Virus record (IMG/VR): IMGVR_UViG_3300032291_002344
Coordinates: 1 to 35,484 of that record
Strand: one strand, 5' to 3'
Length of the DNA: 35,484 bases
Source: a virus
The translations under genes and the position numbers were made by a program. Below are positions 28,847 to 35,484 of the stretch, piece after piece. Each line of letters opens with the position of its first letter. The stretch's first letter is position 1. The notes beneath the pieces are model-generated. The model worked only from the letters and a program-made list of their open reading frames with translations, made no database searches and had not been told where the DNA came from.

Positions 28847-29812
28847 ATGGCACAAACAGCAGTCACGGGTTTTAGCGAACCATTTTTAGATACCCACCCG
28901 TTTTATCGGGCAACATATTTTAGGGTTGTTGGGCGTACTGCTACTGGTTCGGGTAATGGTTCTGCGTCTGTTGCTTCGGGGTCTGCTCAGGTTCGTTTAG
29001 GTCAGTTAACTGACTTCAGTTTTCCTTACCGTTTCGGTGGGCGTTTCTATTTGGGTGTTCGTGCCATTGTCACGGTTACTGCTACCGCATCAGGTTTAGG
29101 TACCGCTTCTTCATCGGCACAAGTATTACGTCAACGGCAGGGTACGGGTAGCGGTACGGGTTCTGAGTCTGCGACACGGATTGTTGTTCTTCTTCGCAGC
29201 GCAACTGGTTCTGGTGTGGGAACAATGGATTCCACAGGACTCCACATTGCACCTCGAACAGCATCAGGAAGCGGAGCAGGTTCAGATACAACAGTAGGAA
29301 AAATTCTTCCTGTGCGAAGTGGCACAGCATCAGGCGTAGGTTCTGCGACTACAATCTCAGTTCATGTTGTTGTTAGAACTAGCACAGGTTCAGGCGAAGG
29401 AACGTCTGAAGCGACGAGGGTTCTCACGGCTATCCGTACATCGTCGGGTTCGGGAGAGGGAACGTCGACGACGGTTGGTGCACGGGCACTATTTAGAACA
29501 TGCACAGGTTCGGGTGACGGAACATCCACAGCCAACTGGGACAAGTCACACATCTTCAGAGTCCCAATAACCGAAGGCTATCCGTTCGCGGTAAGACTCT
29601 CAGAAGAATCACCAGACCGACTGTTCTCCCACACCCCACAAGGTTCCCGCGCCAAAAACCTGTACAGACTCACTGACGGTAGTTACACGACCACAGACCC
29701 ACGCAGAATAGAACTTATTACCAGAACTTATCTTGGTGGACATGACAACTTCTTGACCGCAGCAGAAATAACCGAACTCACAGCAGCAGGCTTTGGAAGT
29801 AGTATCACCTGA
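28847..29812 (+). CDS. Repeat fibre-like protein with C-terminal GGHD module
   Basis: A 321-residue protein. Residues 77-236 are eight tandem repeats of exactly 20 residues: R-T-x-T-G-S-G-x-G-T/S, then eight or nine variable residues ending in a hydrophobic strand. The regular period and Gly/Ser turns suggest an elongated beta structure such as a fibre shaft. Before it is a beta-type head (LGQLTDFSFPYRFGGRFYLG). The last 50 residues (YRLTDGSYTTTD and TYLGGHDNFLTAAEITEL) are closely related to the end of the next protein. Codons in the first part end in T and later in A or C. Probably a head or tail fibre. Confidence 0.75.
   Translation: MAQTAVTGFSEPFLDTHPFYRATYFRVVGRTATGSGNGSASVASGSAQVRLGQLTDFSFPYRFGGRFYLGVRAIVTVTATASGLGTASSSAQVLRQRQGTGSGTGSESATRIVVLLRSATGSGVGTMDSTGLHIAPRTASGSGAGSDTTVGKILPVRSGTASGVGSATTISVHVVVRTSTGSGEGTSEATRVLTAIRTSSGSGEGTSTTVGARALFRTCTGSGDGTSTANWDKSHIFRVPITEGYPFAVRLSEESPDRLFSHTPQGSRAKNLYRLTDGSYTTTDPRRIELITRTYLGGHDNFLTAAEITELTAAGFGSSIT
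29075..29554 (+). repeat. Eight tandem 60-base repeats coding for 20-residue units
   Basis: Eight units coding for R/V-T-x-T-G-S-G-x-G in exact 20-residue phase (units starting at residues 77, 97, 117, 137, 157, 177, 197, 217). The DNA copies differ more than the protein copies, so they have diverged and are not a recent expansion. Confidence 0.8.
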
Positions 29813-30108
29813 TGGCAACATTCAACCCACCAACCGACAATTTTGTTGTACCAGTAATCATCAGCGACTACATGGGTGGGCTACATTTGTCAAAAGACCA
29901 ACGTCTCGCGAACCGTCTTGGTGGACGAATCGAAGCATCACCACGAGGACGCAACATCTTCCTGCTTACCGATGGAACCTTCACAGATAACCAGCCATCA
30001 AGTCTGAGCATGGTTTCAAAAGTGTATTATGGCGGACACGATAACGAGATAACAGCAGCAGAAGCAACCGCATTAACCGCGGCAGGATACGGGGCATACA
30101 TCACATGA
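29812..30108 (+). CDS. Small protein sharing the GGHD C-terminal module
   Basis: A 98-residue protein starting at an ATG overlapping the previous stop (TGATG). Its last 51 residues match the end of the repeat-fibre protein at about half of the positions by eye, including LTDG, YYGGHDNEITAAEATALTAA and GYGAYIT. The N-terminal 40 residues (VVPVIISDYMGGLHLSKDQR) also resemble the linker of that protein. It appears to be a stand-alone copy of the terminal module without the repeats, perhaps a cap or fibre tip. It ends in an ATGA overlap with the next gene. Confidence 0.7.
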   Translation: MATFNPPTDNFVVPVIISDYMGGLHLSKDQRLANRLGGRIEASPRGRNIFLLTDGTFTDNQPSSLSMVSKVYYGGHDNEITAAEATALTAAGYGAYIT

Positions 30109-30380
30109 AACACAGGGAAACGCACCCGAACCTAGACGTCGAAGGATGCTTCGGTTGCAGGGTCGCAGGGGTCCGTATGGGAACCAACACAACCACCAGC
30201 CGAGGGGCTAGGGTGGCGGAAGTCAATACAACTGAACGTAACTGGAACAAAGATATGCCAGCATACAAACGTCTTCGCGCTGATGGTTTGCAACCAAAGA
30301 AGATTGATGGTGCTGCCGAGGTAGAAAAGAAAGCACAGGAATCATGGCAAGTGGAGACAGGGATTCTGCCAACTATCTAA
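30105..30380 (+). CDS. Small protein with a Cys pair, conserved in actinophages
   Basis: A 91-residue protein read from ATG 30105, overlapping the previous stop. The opening PNLDVEGCFGCRVAGVRMG, with a CxxC and a preceding His, resembles zinc-binding segments of small actinophage proteins in virion operons. The rest is basic and helical, with NKDMPAYKRLRADGLQPKKIDGA. It overlaps the glycosyltransferase start by 37 bases. It may be a minor structural or connector protein; function is unknown. Confidence 0.7.
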   Translation: MKHRETHPNLDVEGCFGCRVAGVRMGTNTTTSRGARVAEVNTTERNWNKDMPAYKRLRADGLQPKKIDGAAEVEKKAQESWQVETGILPTI

Positions 30381-31477
30381 ACCTTGTTGGCGTCAACCTT
30401 GAACACGTTGGCTACGGCAAAATGGTTGTCGGACTTAAGACAGCATTAGCCCAAAAGGTCACACTCGCCGAGGACGCAGAACACGTAGTCTTTGCTCTCC
30501 GCCCCAACCTAATCAAAGGCTGGCACAAAACCCAAACCCCGCACCTGCTCACCATGTGGGAAACCAACTGGTTGCCACCAGAGTTCTCTGACTACCTGCA
30601 CAATTTTGAAAAAGTTATCGTGCCAAGCCTGCACAACTTTGACTTATTCTCCCAACACCACGACAACGTGCATGTCATCCCGCTTGGGGTGAACCGCAAT
30701 ATATGGTGTCCAAAAGATGTTGAGCGAACTGAAACATACAAGATATTGTGCGGCGGGTCAGAGTGGTATCGCAAAGGCTTAGACGTAGTACTGGATACAT
30801 TCAATAAGTTAGGGTTGCCTAACACCGAACTGCATATCAAGATTGTCCCCCCACACCTGTTCGCACCCAAAGACCTCAACTACCCCAACGTGGTAGTGCA
30901 TGACCATTGGATGACCGAAGACGAAGAAGCAGACCTAGTCCGTTCAATGGACTGCTTCATCTCCGTATCCCGCGGCGAAGGGTTTGGGTTGATGCCACTC
31001 CAAGCAATCTCAGCAGGCGTACCCACCATCCTGTCTGATGCTCACGGTCATCGAGAGTTCTCCGACCTAGCCACCCACCGCATCCCAACCACCTCTGTCC
31101 CCACCGCCAAGGGTGTTTGGCAAAACATGGGCGACTGGGACGAACCAGACGCAGAAGCATTAGCCGAAGCAATCATCTCCATCCAGAAGAACCGTGACAA
31201 GTACCGCAAGCAAGCATTCAAAAACTCTGGCGAAACCGCAGCATTCAACTGGGACACAGCCGCCAACCAACTACTACAAATCGTTAAACCATCCAGCAAC
31301 CGTGTCACGCCAGACTGGAAACCGTTGGAACCAATCACCACAGTTCAGGTGAATCGCGCAATCAAAGCCACAATCGGCGACCACTACATCGACCTAAAGC
31401 CTGGAAAACCTTATACTGTAGTGTTAAATGTACGCAACGTCCTTCGGGGCTCAGGATATTTAGTGGAGTCAAAATGA
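30344..31477 (+). CDS. GT-B glycosyltransferase (GT4-like) with extra C-terminal domain
   Basis: A 377-residue protein. Its acceptor part carries HLLTMWETNWLPPEFSDYL and VIVPSLHNFDLF. The donor part carries GGSEWYRKGLDVVLDTF, and GEGFGLMPLQAISAGVPTI at 211-229. In family 4 glycosyltransferases this last region is E-x7-E; here the second Glu is Gln220. The last 55 residues (TTVQVNRAIKATIGDHYIDL and VVLNVRNVL) resemble a small domain seen in phage proteins and are an addition to the core. It would move a sugar onto a virion protein, DNA or host wall. Its location among virion genes favours a virion target. It overlaps neighbours on both sides. Confidence 0.8.
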   Translation: MASGDRDSANYLNLVGVNLEHVGYGKMVVGLKTALAQKVTLAEDAEHVVFALRPNLIKGWHKTQTPHLLTMWETNWLPPEFSDYLHNFEKVIVPSLHNFDLFSQHHDNVHVIPLGVNRNIWCPKDVERTETYKILCGGSEWYRKGLDVVLDTFNKLGLPNTELHIKIVPPHLFAPKDLNYPNVVVHDHWMTEDEEADLVRSMDCFISVSRGEGFGLMPLQAISAGVPTILSDAHGHREFSDLATHRIPTTSVPTAKGVWQNMGDWDEPDAEALAEAIISIQKNRDKYRKQAFKNSGETAAFNWDTAANQLLQIVKPSSNRVTPDWKPLEPITTVQVNRAIKATIGDHYIDLKPGKPYTVVLNVRNVLRGSGYLVESK

Positions 31478-31722
31478 TTGAGTACAGGGGCGAGAAGTTC
31501 GCTGGCTACAACAAACCAAAGCGCACACCTCAAGCCAACAAATCCCATGCGGTCCTAGCCAAAACTGGTGACAAGGTAAAACTCATCAGGTTTGGGCAGC
31601 AAGGCGTACAAGGCTCACCAGATGGTTCCGCTAGGAACAAAGCCTTCAAAGCACGCCACGCCAAGAACATTGCCAAGGGCAAGATGTCTGCCGCATACTG
31701 GGCAGATAAAGTTAAATGGTAA
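31474..31722 (+). CDS. Conserved small basic phage protein (YNKPKRTP type)
   Basis: An 82-residue basic protein with the pattern GYNKPKRTP, KSHAVLAKTGDKVKLIRFGQQGVQGS, then FKARHAKNIAKGKMSAAYWADKVKW. This arrangement recurs in small marine and freshwater phage proteins of unknown function. The Lys/Arg surface suggests DNA or RNA contact or a virion-internal role. It starts with an ATGA overlap with the glycosyltransferase. No structure is known to the annotator. Confidence 0.78.
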   Translation: MIEYRGEKFAGYNKPKRTPQANKSHAVLAKTGDKVKLIRFGQQGVQGSPDGSARNKAFKARHAKNIAKGKMSAAYWADKVKW

Positions 31723-31747
31723 CATCTAAGAGTCGACAGGAGACACT

Positions 31748-31876
31748 ATGCCAATGGTAGGAAAAAAAGAATTCGCTTACACCCCAAAGGGTATGGCTAT
31801 GGCTAAAGCCGAAGCCAAGAAGACTGGCAAGCCTATGAAGAAGAAGTCAATGGCTAAGAAAAAGAAGGGCATGTAA
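31748..31876 (+). CDS. Lys-rich micro-protein (MPMVGKKEF type)
   Basis: A 42-residue frame starts at ATG 31748 after a GACAGGAGACAC site. It reads MPMVGKKEFAYTPKGMA and ends with clusters of Lys and Met (KKKSMAKKKKGM). The opening M-P-M-V-G-K-K-x-F-x-Y-T is familiar from small phage proteins found near connector genes. It is extremely basic. Possible roles are DNA condensation or a structural peptide. It is very short, but the site and pattern support it. Confidence 0.7.
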   Translation: MPMVGKKEFAYTPKGMAMAKAEAKKTGKPMKKKSMAKKKKGM

Positions 31877-31878
31877 CC

Positions 31879-32010
31879 ATGTCCGCAAAAGGCGAAATGT
31901 ACAAGTCCAAGGGTGCTATGAAAAAGCACGAAATGAAAGAAGGCTCCAAGGAAAAGATGATGGAGTACGGCAAGAAGAAGCCAAAAGCAAAGGCTAAGAA
32001 AAAGAAGTAA
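31879..32010 (+). CDS. Lys/Met-rich micro-protein
   Basis: A 43-residue frame starting two bases after the previous stop and ending directly before the next ATG. It reads MSAKGEMYKSKGAMKKHEMK and ends in a long Lys-rich run. About 40 percent of the residues are Lys. Together with the gene before it forms a pair of highly basic micro-proteins. It may bind DNA in the head or be a processed structural peptide. Support comes from exact tiling between genes. Confidence 0.62.
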   Translation: MSAKGEMYKSKGAMKKHEMKEGSKEKMMEYGKKKPKAKAKKKK

Positions 32011-32898
32011 ATGACTACAGCCGCAACCGTCATAGATAGGACGTTGCGACAACTGCTGTCGGGGACAGTTGAACCGCGCAACAAACTAGCATCCAGCATC
32101 AACTCGTCAGCAACGAGTGTTGTAACCACGTACCCACTTGAAGGGTTACGTGCTGGGCAGGTTTGCGAAATTGACTCAGAACTAATGTACATCTGGTTGA
32201 CTGACTCGGCAACCAAAACAATGACGGTTGAACGTGGCTTCAACGGAACAACCGCAGCAGCACACACAGCCGATGCAGTTATTACCGTCAGTCCACGCTT
32301 CCCACGTTCGCAGGTACTTGAATCAGTGAACGACGAAATCCGTGACCTGTCATCGCCGCTAAACGGATTGTTCCAAGTCAAAACATTGAACATTGATTAC
32401 AACGGTTCAGACCTGATGATAAACCTCACAGGTGTAACCGACATCATCGACCTACTCAGCGTCTCTGTTCGCTACATGGTTGACGACTACCCTGTTGCAC
32501 GCAAAGTACGTCTCGTACGTGATGTCCCAACAGACGACTTCGCATCAGGCTACGCCCTACGGTTCGACCAAGGGGTATTCCCAGGTCGCCTTCGCGTTGT
32601 CTACAAAGCACCATATGTGACCGCTTCAACCGAATCCTCTGACGTAAACACAACTGGCGGGATTCAAGATACGGTCACAGATATTATTGCGCTCGGCGCA
32701 CAAATCCGTTTGATGTCGCCACGTGAAATGAAACGTAACTTCACAGAATCACAAGGCGATACACGCCGCGCAGCAGAAGTACCAGCAGGTGCAGTAGCAA
32801 GTTCAATCACCAACCTGCAACGCCTGCGTCGTGACCGTATCCAAGCAGAAGCCGCCCGACTAATGAGGTCATACCCAACTTTTCTGTCTAAGGACTAA
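32011..32898 (+). CDS. Head-tail connector-like structural protein
   Basis: A 295-residue protein. The N-terminal 95 residues form a beta-rich domain (LASSINSSATSVVTTYPLE and CEIDSELMYIWL) with TVERGFNGTTAAAHTAD. The motif R-G-x-x-G-T-T-A-A-x-H also occurs in the fibre protein at 34759. The middle part (PRSQVLESVNDEIRDLSSPL) begins a helical region like that of gp4-type connectors, then come alternating strands and a helical Arg-rich end. It is placed before the large structural protein, in the usual order for head completion. The exact role is inferred. Confidence 0.65.
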   Translation: MTTAATVIDRTLRQLLSGTVEPRNKLASSINSSATSVVTTYPLEGLRAGQVCEIDSELMYIWLTDSATKTMTVERGFNGTTAAAHTADAVITVSPRFPRSQVLESVNDEIRDLSSPLNGLFQVKTLNIDYNGSDLMINLTGVTDIIDLLSVSVRYMVDDYPVARKVRLVRDVPTDDFASGYALRFDQGVFPGRLRVVYKAPYVTASTESSDVNTTGGIQDTVTDIIALGAQIRLMSPREMKRNFTESQGDTRRAAEVPAGAVASSITNLQRLRRDRIQAEAARLMRSYPTFLSKD

Positions 32899-32901
32899 GC
32901 G

Positions 32902-34749
32902 GTGGCAACAACTCTTTACAAGTTCACAGACGCGTTCATTCCAGCGCCACAGTTCTTTGCTGGTGGAACCACCACGAACCTTGTACCAGATGTTTTCCCT
33001 ATCGCTATCGATGGACGCCCATTCCTTATTGACCAAGAAGCAGGGACATTCACGCGAGGATTTGAACCACGTGTACGTGACTCAGTTGACCAGTCAACAG
33101 CCCCAGGTGAAGCAGCAATTAACCCGCAGGGTTTGTGGCGTCGTGGTGAGGTGTCTTGGCATTATGGTGCTGGACAAAAATATGCTGACACCGCAGAAGG
33201 ACAGGACTATAGGTTCTACTCCAGCAAAGGTGTAAACCCTTGGACAAAGGGACAGTTAACGCTACTCAACAAGACAAAAGTTTCGTTAGCATCTGCTGCC
33301 ACTACTGCACATTCCGTAGTACAAGATGGGCGAGTTTATTTCTCGCTTGGTGCAGATGTAAAATTTACCACCGACCCATACGAATCGTCGCCAACATGGA
33401 CAGATTGCACGGGTGAACCTGGCGGGATTTGTGCGGCTATGGCAACCGATGGCAACGATGTTTATCTTGCTTTTCCCAACGATGGCGTACGCAAAATTGA
33501 CACTAGTGCAGCACCAGGAACAATTAGTGGAACAAGATTTGTTACTGGCACAAATAGTTACTACATGTTGGGTTTCGCTAAGGGTTACATGTTTGCTGCA
33601 CATGACCAAAACCTGCGCCAGATTGCAGGTGCGGGTTCTTCAACGGACAGAATTTTAATAGATGACCCAGATTTCCGTTGGGTGGGTGTAGCCACAGGTC
33701 AGAACGCTGTGTATGCCGCAGGATACGCGGGTAAAAAATCACTCATCTATAAAATCACCATCAAAGCAGACGGGACACTGGACTCTGGCGTTGTCGCACT
33801 TGAACTTCCAACAGGCGAAGTAGTCTCAGCCATCTCTGGTTATCTCGGATTCATCCTCATCGGCACAGACAAAGGCGTACGCTTCGCATCAACCGACAGC
33901 AACAGCAACCTCGTCGCAGGACAAATCATCCCAACATCAGGCGCAGTAACCAAGTTCACCAGCGAAGGACGATTTAGTTACTTCACATGGACAAACTATG
34001 ACGGCGTATCGGGCGGGCTTGGACGCCTCGACCTTGGCACACTCACCTCAGCCAACACCCCAGCATTCGCAACAGACCTGATGTACGACTCAACCAACAC
34101 AGTTAACGGACTAGTCACGTTCAACGACAAACGTTGCTTCTGGGTAAGTGGTGTAGGAATCATCGCAGAAGACTCAGCCAACCTTGTTGAGTCAGCAGAA
34201 ATTGTTACAGGTATCTACCGTTGGGGTATTCCAGACCGCAAGTTCGTAGCCAAGTTTGACATCCGAACCACCCCGCTATACGGAACTATCACCCCAAGCA
34301 TCTCTATTGACTCAGCGGACTATGTTGAAATGTCCCCGCACACGATGGCGTTAGCAACCGAATCGGTATCTACGGGACCACAGTCCAAGTTCATTGAAGC
34401 CAAATTCAAACTCACCCTCAACAGGGGTTCAGCAACCACCGCACCAACCCTTACCCGTTGGATGGCACGAGCCTATGCCAGCCCAGCCCGAAGCCAAGTA
34501 TTCCGTGTCCCAATCCTCATGCACCACCGTCTGCATGTGCGCGACACCGACTACTACTTTGATGTTGAGTCAGAACTACGTGCGCTACGTGATTTAGTGA
34601 CAAATCCGCGTGTGGTAAACTATCAGGAAAATACCGAAACATTTTCTGTAGTATTAGAAGACTTAGAGTTTCAGGTCGCTGACGGGTACCAGTCCAACTG
34701 GGACTTGGAAGGAACCTGTACAGTTACAATGCGTTCAGTACAAGACTAG
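32902..34749 (+). CDS. Large beta-rich structural protein, tail or tube candidate
   Basis: A 615-residue protein starting at GTG 32902, three bases after the previous gene. It is rich in Gly, Thr, Ser and Asp with many strand-like segments and repeated G-x-x-x-(Y/F) blocks (VYLAFPNDGVRKI, NAVYAAGYAGKKSLIYKI, GFILIGTDKGVRFAS). These suggest a beta-propeller or a repeated beta-sheet body. The C-terminal 100 residues have alternating short strands. It could be a tail tube or nozzle-like protein of a short-tailed phage, or a baseplate-type protein. An AGGAG site follows for the next gene. Function by location and fold style only. Confidence 0.65.
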   Translation: MATTLYKFTDAFIPAPQFFAGGTTTNLVPDVFPIAIDGRPFLIDQEAGTFTRGFEPRVRDSVDQSTAPGEAAINPQGLWRRGEVSWHYGAGQKYADTAEGQDYRFYSSKGVNPWTKGQLTLLNKTKVSLASAATTAHSVVQDGRVYFSLGADVKFTTDPYESSPTWTDCTGEPGGICAAMATDGNDVYLAFPNDGVRKIDTSAAPGTISGTRFVTGTNSYYMLGFAKGYMFAAHDQNLRQIAGAGSSTDRILIDDPDFRWVGVATGQNAVYAAGYAGKKSLIYKITIKADGTLDSGVVALELPTGEVVSAISGYLGFILIGTDKGVRFASTDSNSNLVAGQIIPTSGAVTKFTSEGRFSYFTWTNYDGVSGGLGRLDLGTLTSANTPAFATDLMYDSTNTVNGLVTFNDKRCFWVSGVGIIAEDSANLVESAEIVTGIYRWGIPDRKFVAKFDIRTTPLYGTITPSISIDSADYVEMSPHTMALATESVSTGPQSKFIEAKFKLTLNRGSATTAPTLTRWMARAYASPARSQVFRVPILMHHRLHVRDTDYYFDVESELRALRDLVTNPRVVNYQENTETFSVVLEDLEFQVADGYQSNWDLEGTCTVTMRSVQD

Positions 34750-34758
34750 GAGTTATAG

Positions 34759-35406
34759 ATGGCATACGCAGCGAGACGGTCATATGCAGGTGCGGCACCC
34801 GCATGCACCCTGACCAACGCTATTACCTCGTCTGACACGTCTGCGCTTCTTACTGGTGACGTAACCAACTGGAACACCACCGCTAGTGGTTCGTTCTTCA
34901 TGGTCATCGACCCAGGTCTAAGCACCGAAGAAAAGGTTCTTGTAGGTTCACGCTCAGGTTCATCGCTTTCCTCTATCACTCGTGGTGTTGACGGAACCAC
35001 CGCTGCCTCACACAACGCTGGCGCTACCTGCTACCCAGTTTTCACCGCTACTGACGCCGACCAAGCAAACGCTGTAGCCGCCGCGCTGACGACTAAGGGT
35101 GACTTGTTGGTTACTACTGGTTCGGCTTTGAACCGTTTGGCTGTTGGCACGAACTATCAGGTTTTGGGTGCTGATTCTGCTGCAACTAACGGTGTGGCTT
35201 GGCAGTCAAGCCCTAACAGTTTGATGACCGCTAAGGGTGACATTGTTGTTGCTTCTGCTGCGAATACGCCTGCGCGTGTGGCGGTGGGTACTGATGGGTT
35301 TGCTCTTGTGGCAGACTCTACTCAGGCTTCTGGTGTAAAGTGGGCTGTTGCTGCTTCGGCATCAGATTCAGACCAAAACGTTATCGCAGTCCAAGTTTTT
35401 AGTTAA
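34759..35406 (+). CDS. Fibre/collar-like protein with two repeats
   Basis: A 215-residue protein, Ala/Thr/Gly/Ser-rich. The N-terminal domain ends with SITRGVDGTTAASHNAGATC, a motif shared with the protein at 32011. Two later units of about 45 residues share the order TKGD-x-x-V, (R)-x-AVGT, L-x-(A)-D-S and G-V-x-W: TTKGDLLVTTGSALNRLAVG and MTAKGDIVVASAANTPARVA begin them. Such units occur in fibre and collar proteins. The start has an AGGAG site. Codons change at about residue 95 from C-ending to T-ending, suggesting a composite origin. It is the last complete gene of the window. Confidence 0.7.
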   Translation: MAYAARRSYAGAAPACTLTNAITSSDTSALLTGDVTNWNTTASGSFFMVIDPGLSTEEKVLVGSRSGSSLSSITRGVDGTTAASHNAGATCYPVFTATDADQANAVAAALTTKGDLLVTTGSALNRLAVGTNYQVLGADSAATNGVAWQSSPNSLMTAKGDIVVASAANTPARVAVGTDGFALVADSTQASGVKWAVAASASDSDQNVIAVQVFS

Positions 35407-35416
35407 GGAGTAATAC

Positions 35417-35484
35417 ATGGCAACATTTACGAAAAAGAAACTGTCGGGTTCTACTGATGGTTTGGCTATCAAGGTCACAGGTAC
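35417..35484 (+). CDS. Partial structural protein, 5' end only
   Basis: Twenty-two codons are visible before the window ends. The start is ATG 35417 with AAGGAG at 35405-35410. The sequence MATFTKKKLSGSTDGLAIKV matches the typical opening of small virion structural proteins found after fibre genes in phages. The remainder lies outside the window. Confidence 0.65.
   Translation, partial: MATFTKKKLSGSTDGLAIKVTG

Noticed and set aside
29075-29554. CRISPR array
   Set aside because: The regular 60-base period codes for a 20-residue protein repeat in frame, with no identical short repeats separated by unique spacers.

Overview
The window is a 35.5 kb piece of a tailed double-stranded DNA phage (Caudoviricetes) that probably infects an actinobacterium. 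The phage assignment rests on a large terminase, a portal, a scaffold-like protein, an N4-gp56-type major capsid protein, tail or fibre genes, a lysis cassette and a recombination module. The actinobacterial host is inferred from a WhiB-type iron-sulfur regulator with all four cysteines, from actinobacterial-type operator sequences, and from many small proteins of a kind common in actinophages. Head, connector and large internal-type proteins dominate and no tail-tube, sheath or classical tape-measure gene is seen, so a short-tailed virion is possible but unproven. Both ends cut through genes. No DNA polymerase or integrase lies in the window, so it is an incomplete genome.

Layout. (1) 1-2016, rightward: the end of a Thr/Ser-rich protein with a C-terminal membrane anchor, then a lysis cassette (three small membrane proteins around a VanY-type peptidase endolysin). 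(2) 2057-7626, rightward: a recombination and DNA metabolism module (YqaJ-type exonuclease, endonuclease VII, a putative single-strand annealing protein, a ribbon-helix-helix-like protein, two PD-(D/E)xK-like proteins, SSB), with a secreted lysozyme-like protein and several small Cys-rich proteins, closed by WhiB. (3) 7694-12250, leftward: a cassette of 15 very small, mostly unrecognised genes that ends at an intrinsic terminator at 7622-7677. It has at least three leftward promoters and several shared ribosome-binding cassettes, and is the best candidate for early or host-takeover functions. (4) 12251-13249: a 1 kb non-coding divergent region with a symmetric array of palindromes, a LexA-like box and an abrupt strand-composition flip. 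(5) 13250-35484, rightward: two Lys-rich basic proteins, TerL, portal, a 1630-residue giant protein with three companions, scaffold, major capsid protein, fibre-like repeat proteins, a glycosyltransferase, small Lys-rich proteins, a connector-like protein, a 615-residue structural protein and fibre or collar proteins.

How it fits together. Late genes are tightly packed, with TAATG, TGATG and ATGA overlaps suggesting translational coupling, and are divided by two intrinsic terminators (13995-14027 and 28381-28427), each followed by an extended -10 promoter-like sequence. The most unusual regulatory DNA sits in the leftward region and the divergent intergenic region: three CGAAC-N4-GTTCG palindromes, a TGTGA-N6-TCACA palindrome, a symmetric A-B-B-A' array, and a 25-base sequence resembling the 3' end of tRNA-His. 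Together these suggest a phage that reads host physiology and may be temperate, but that is inference. Family assignments were made by eye from motifs; no database search was run.
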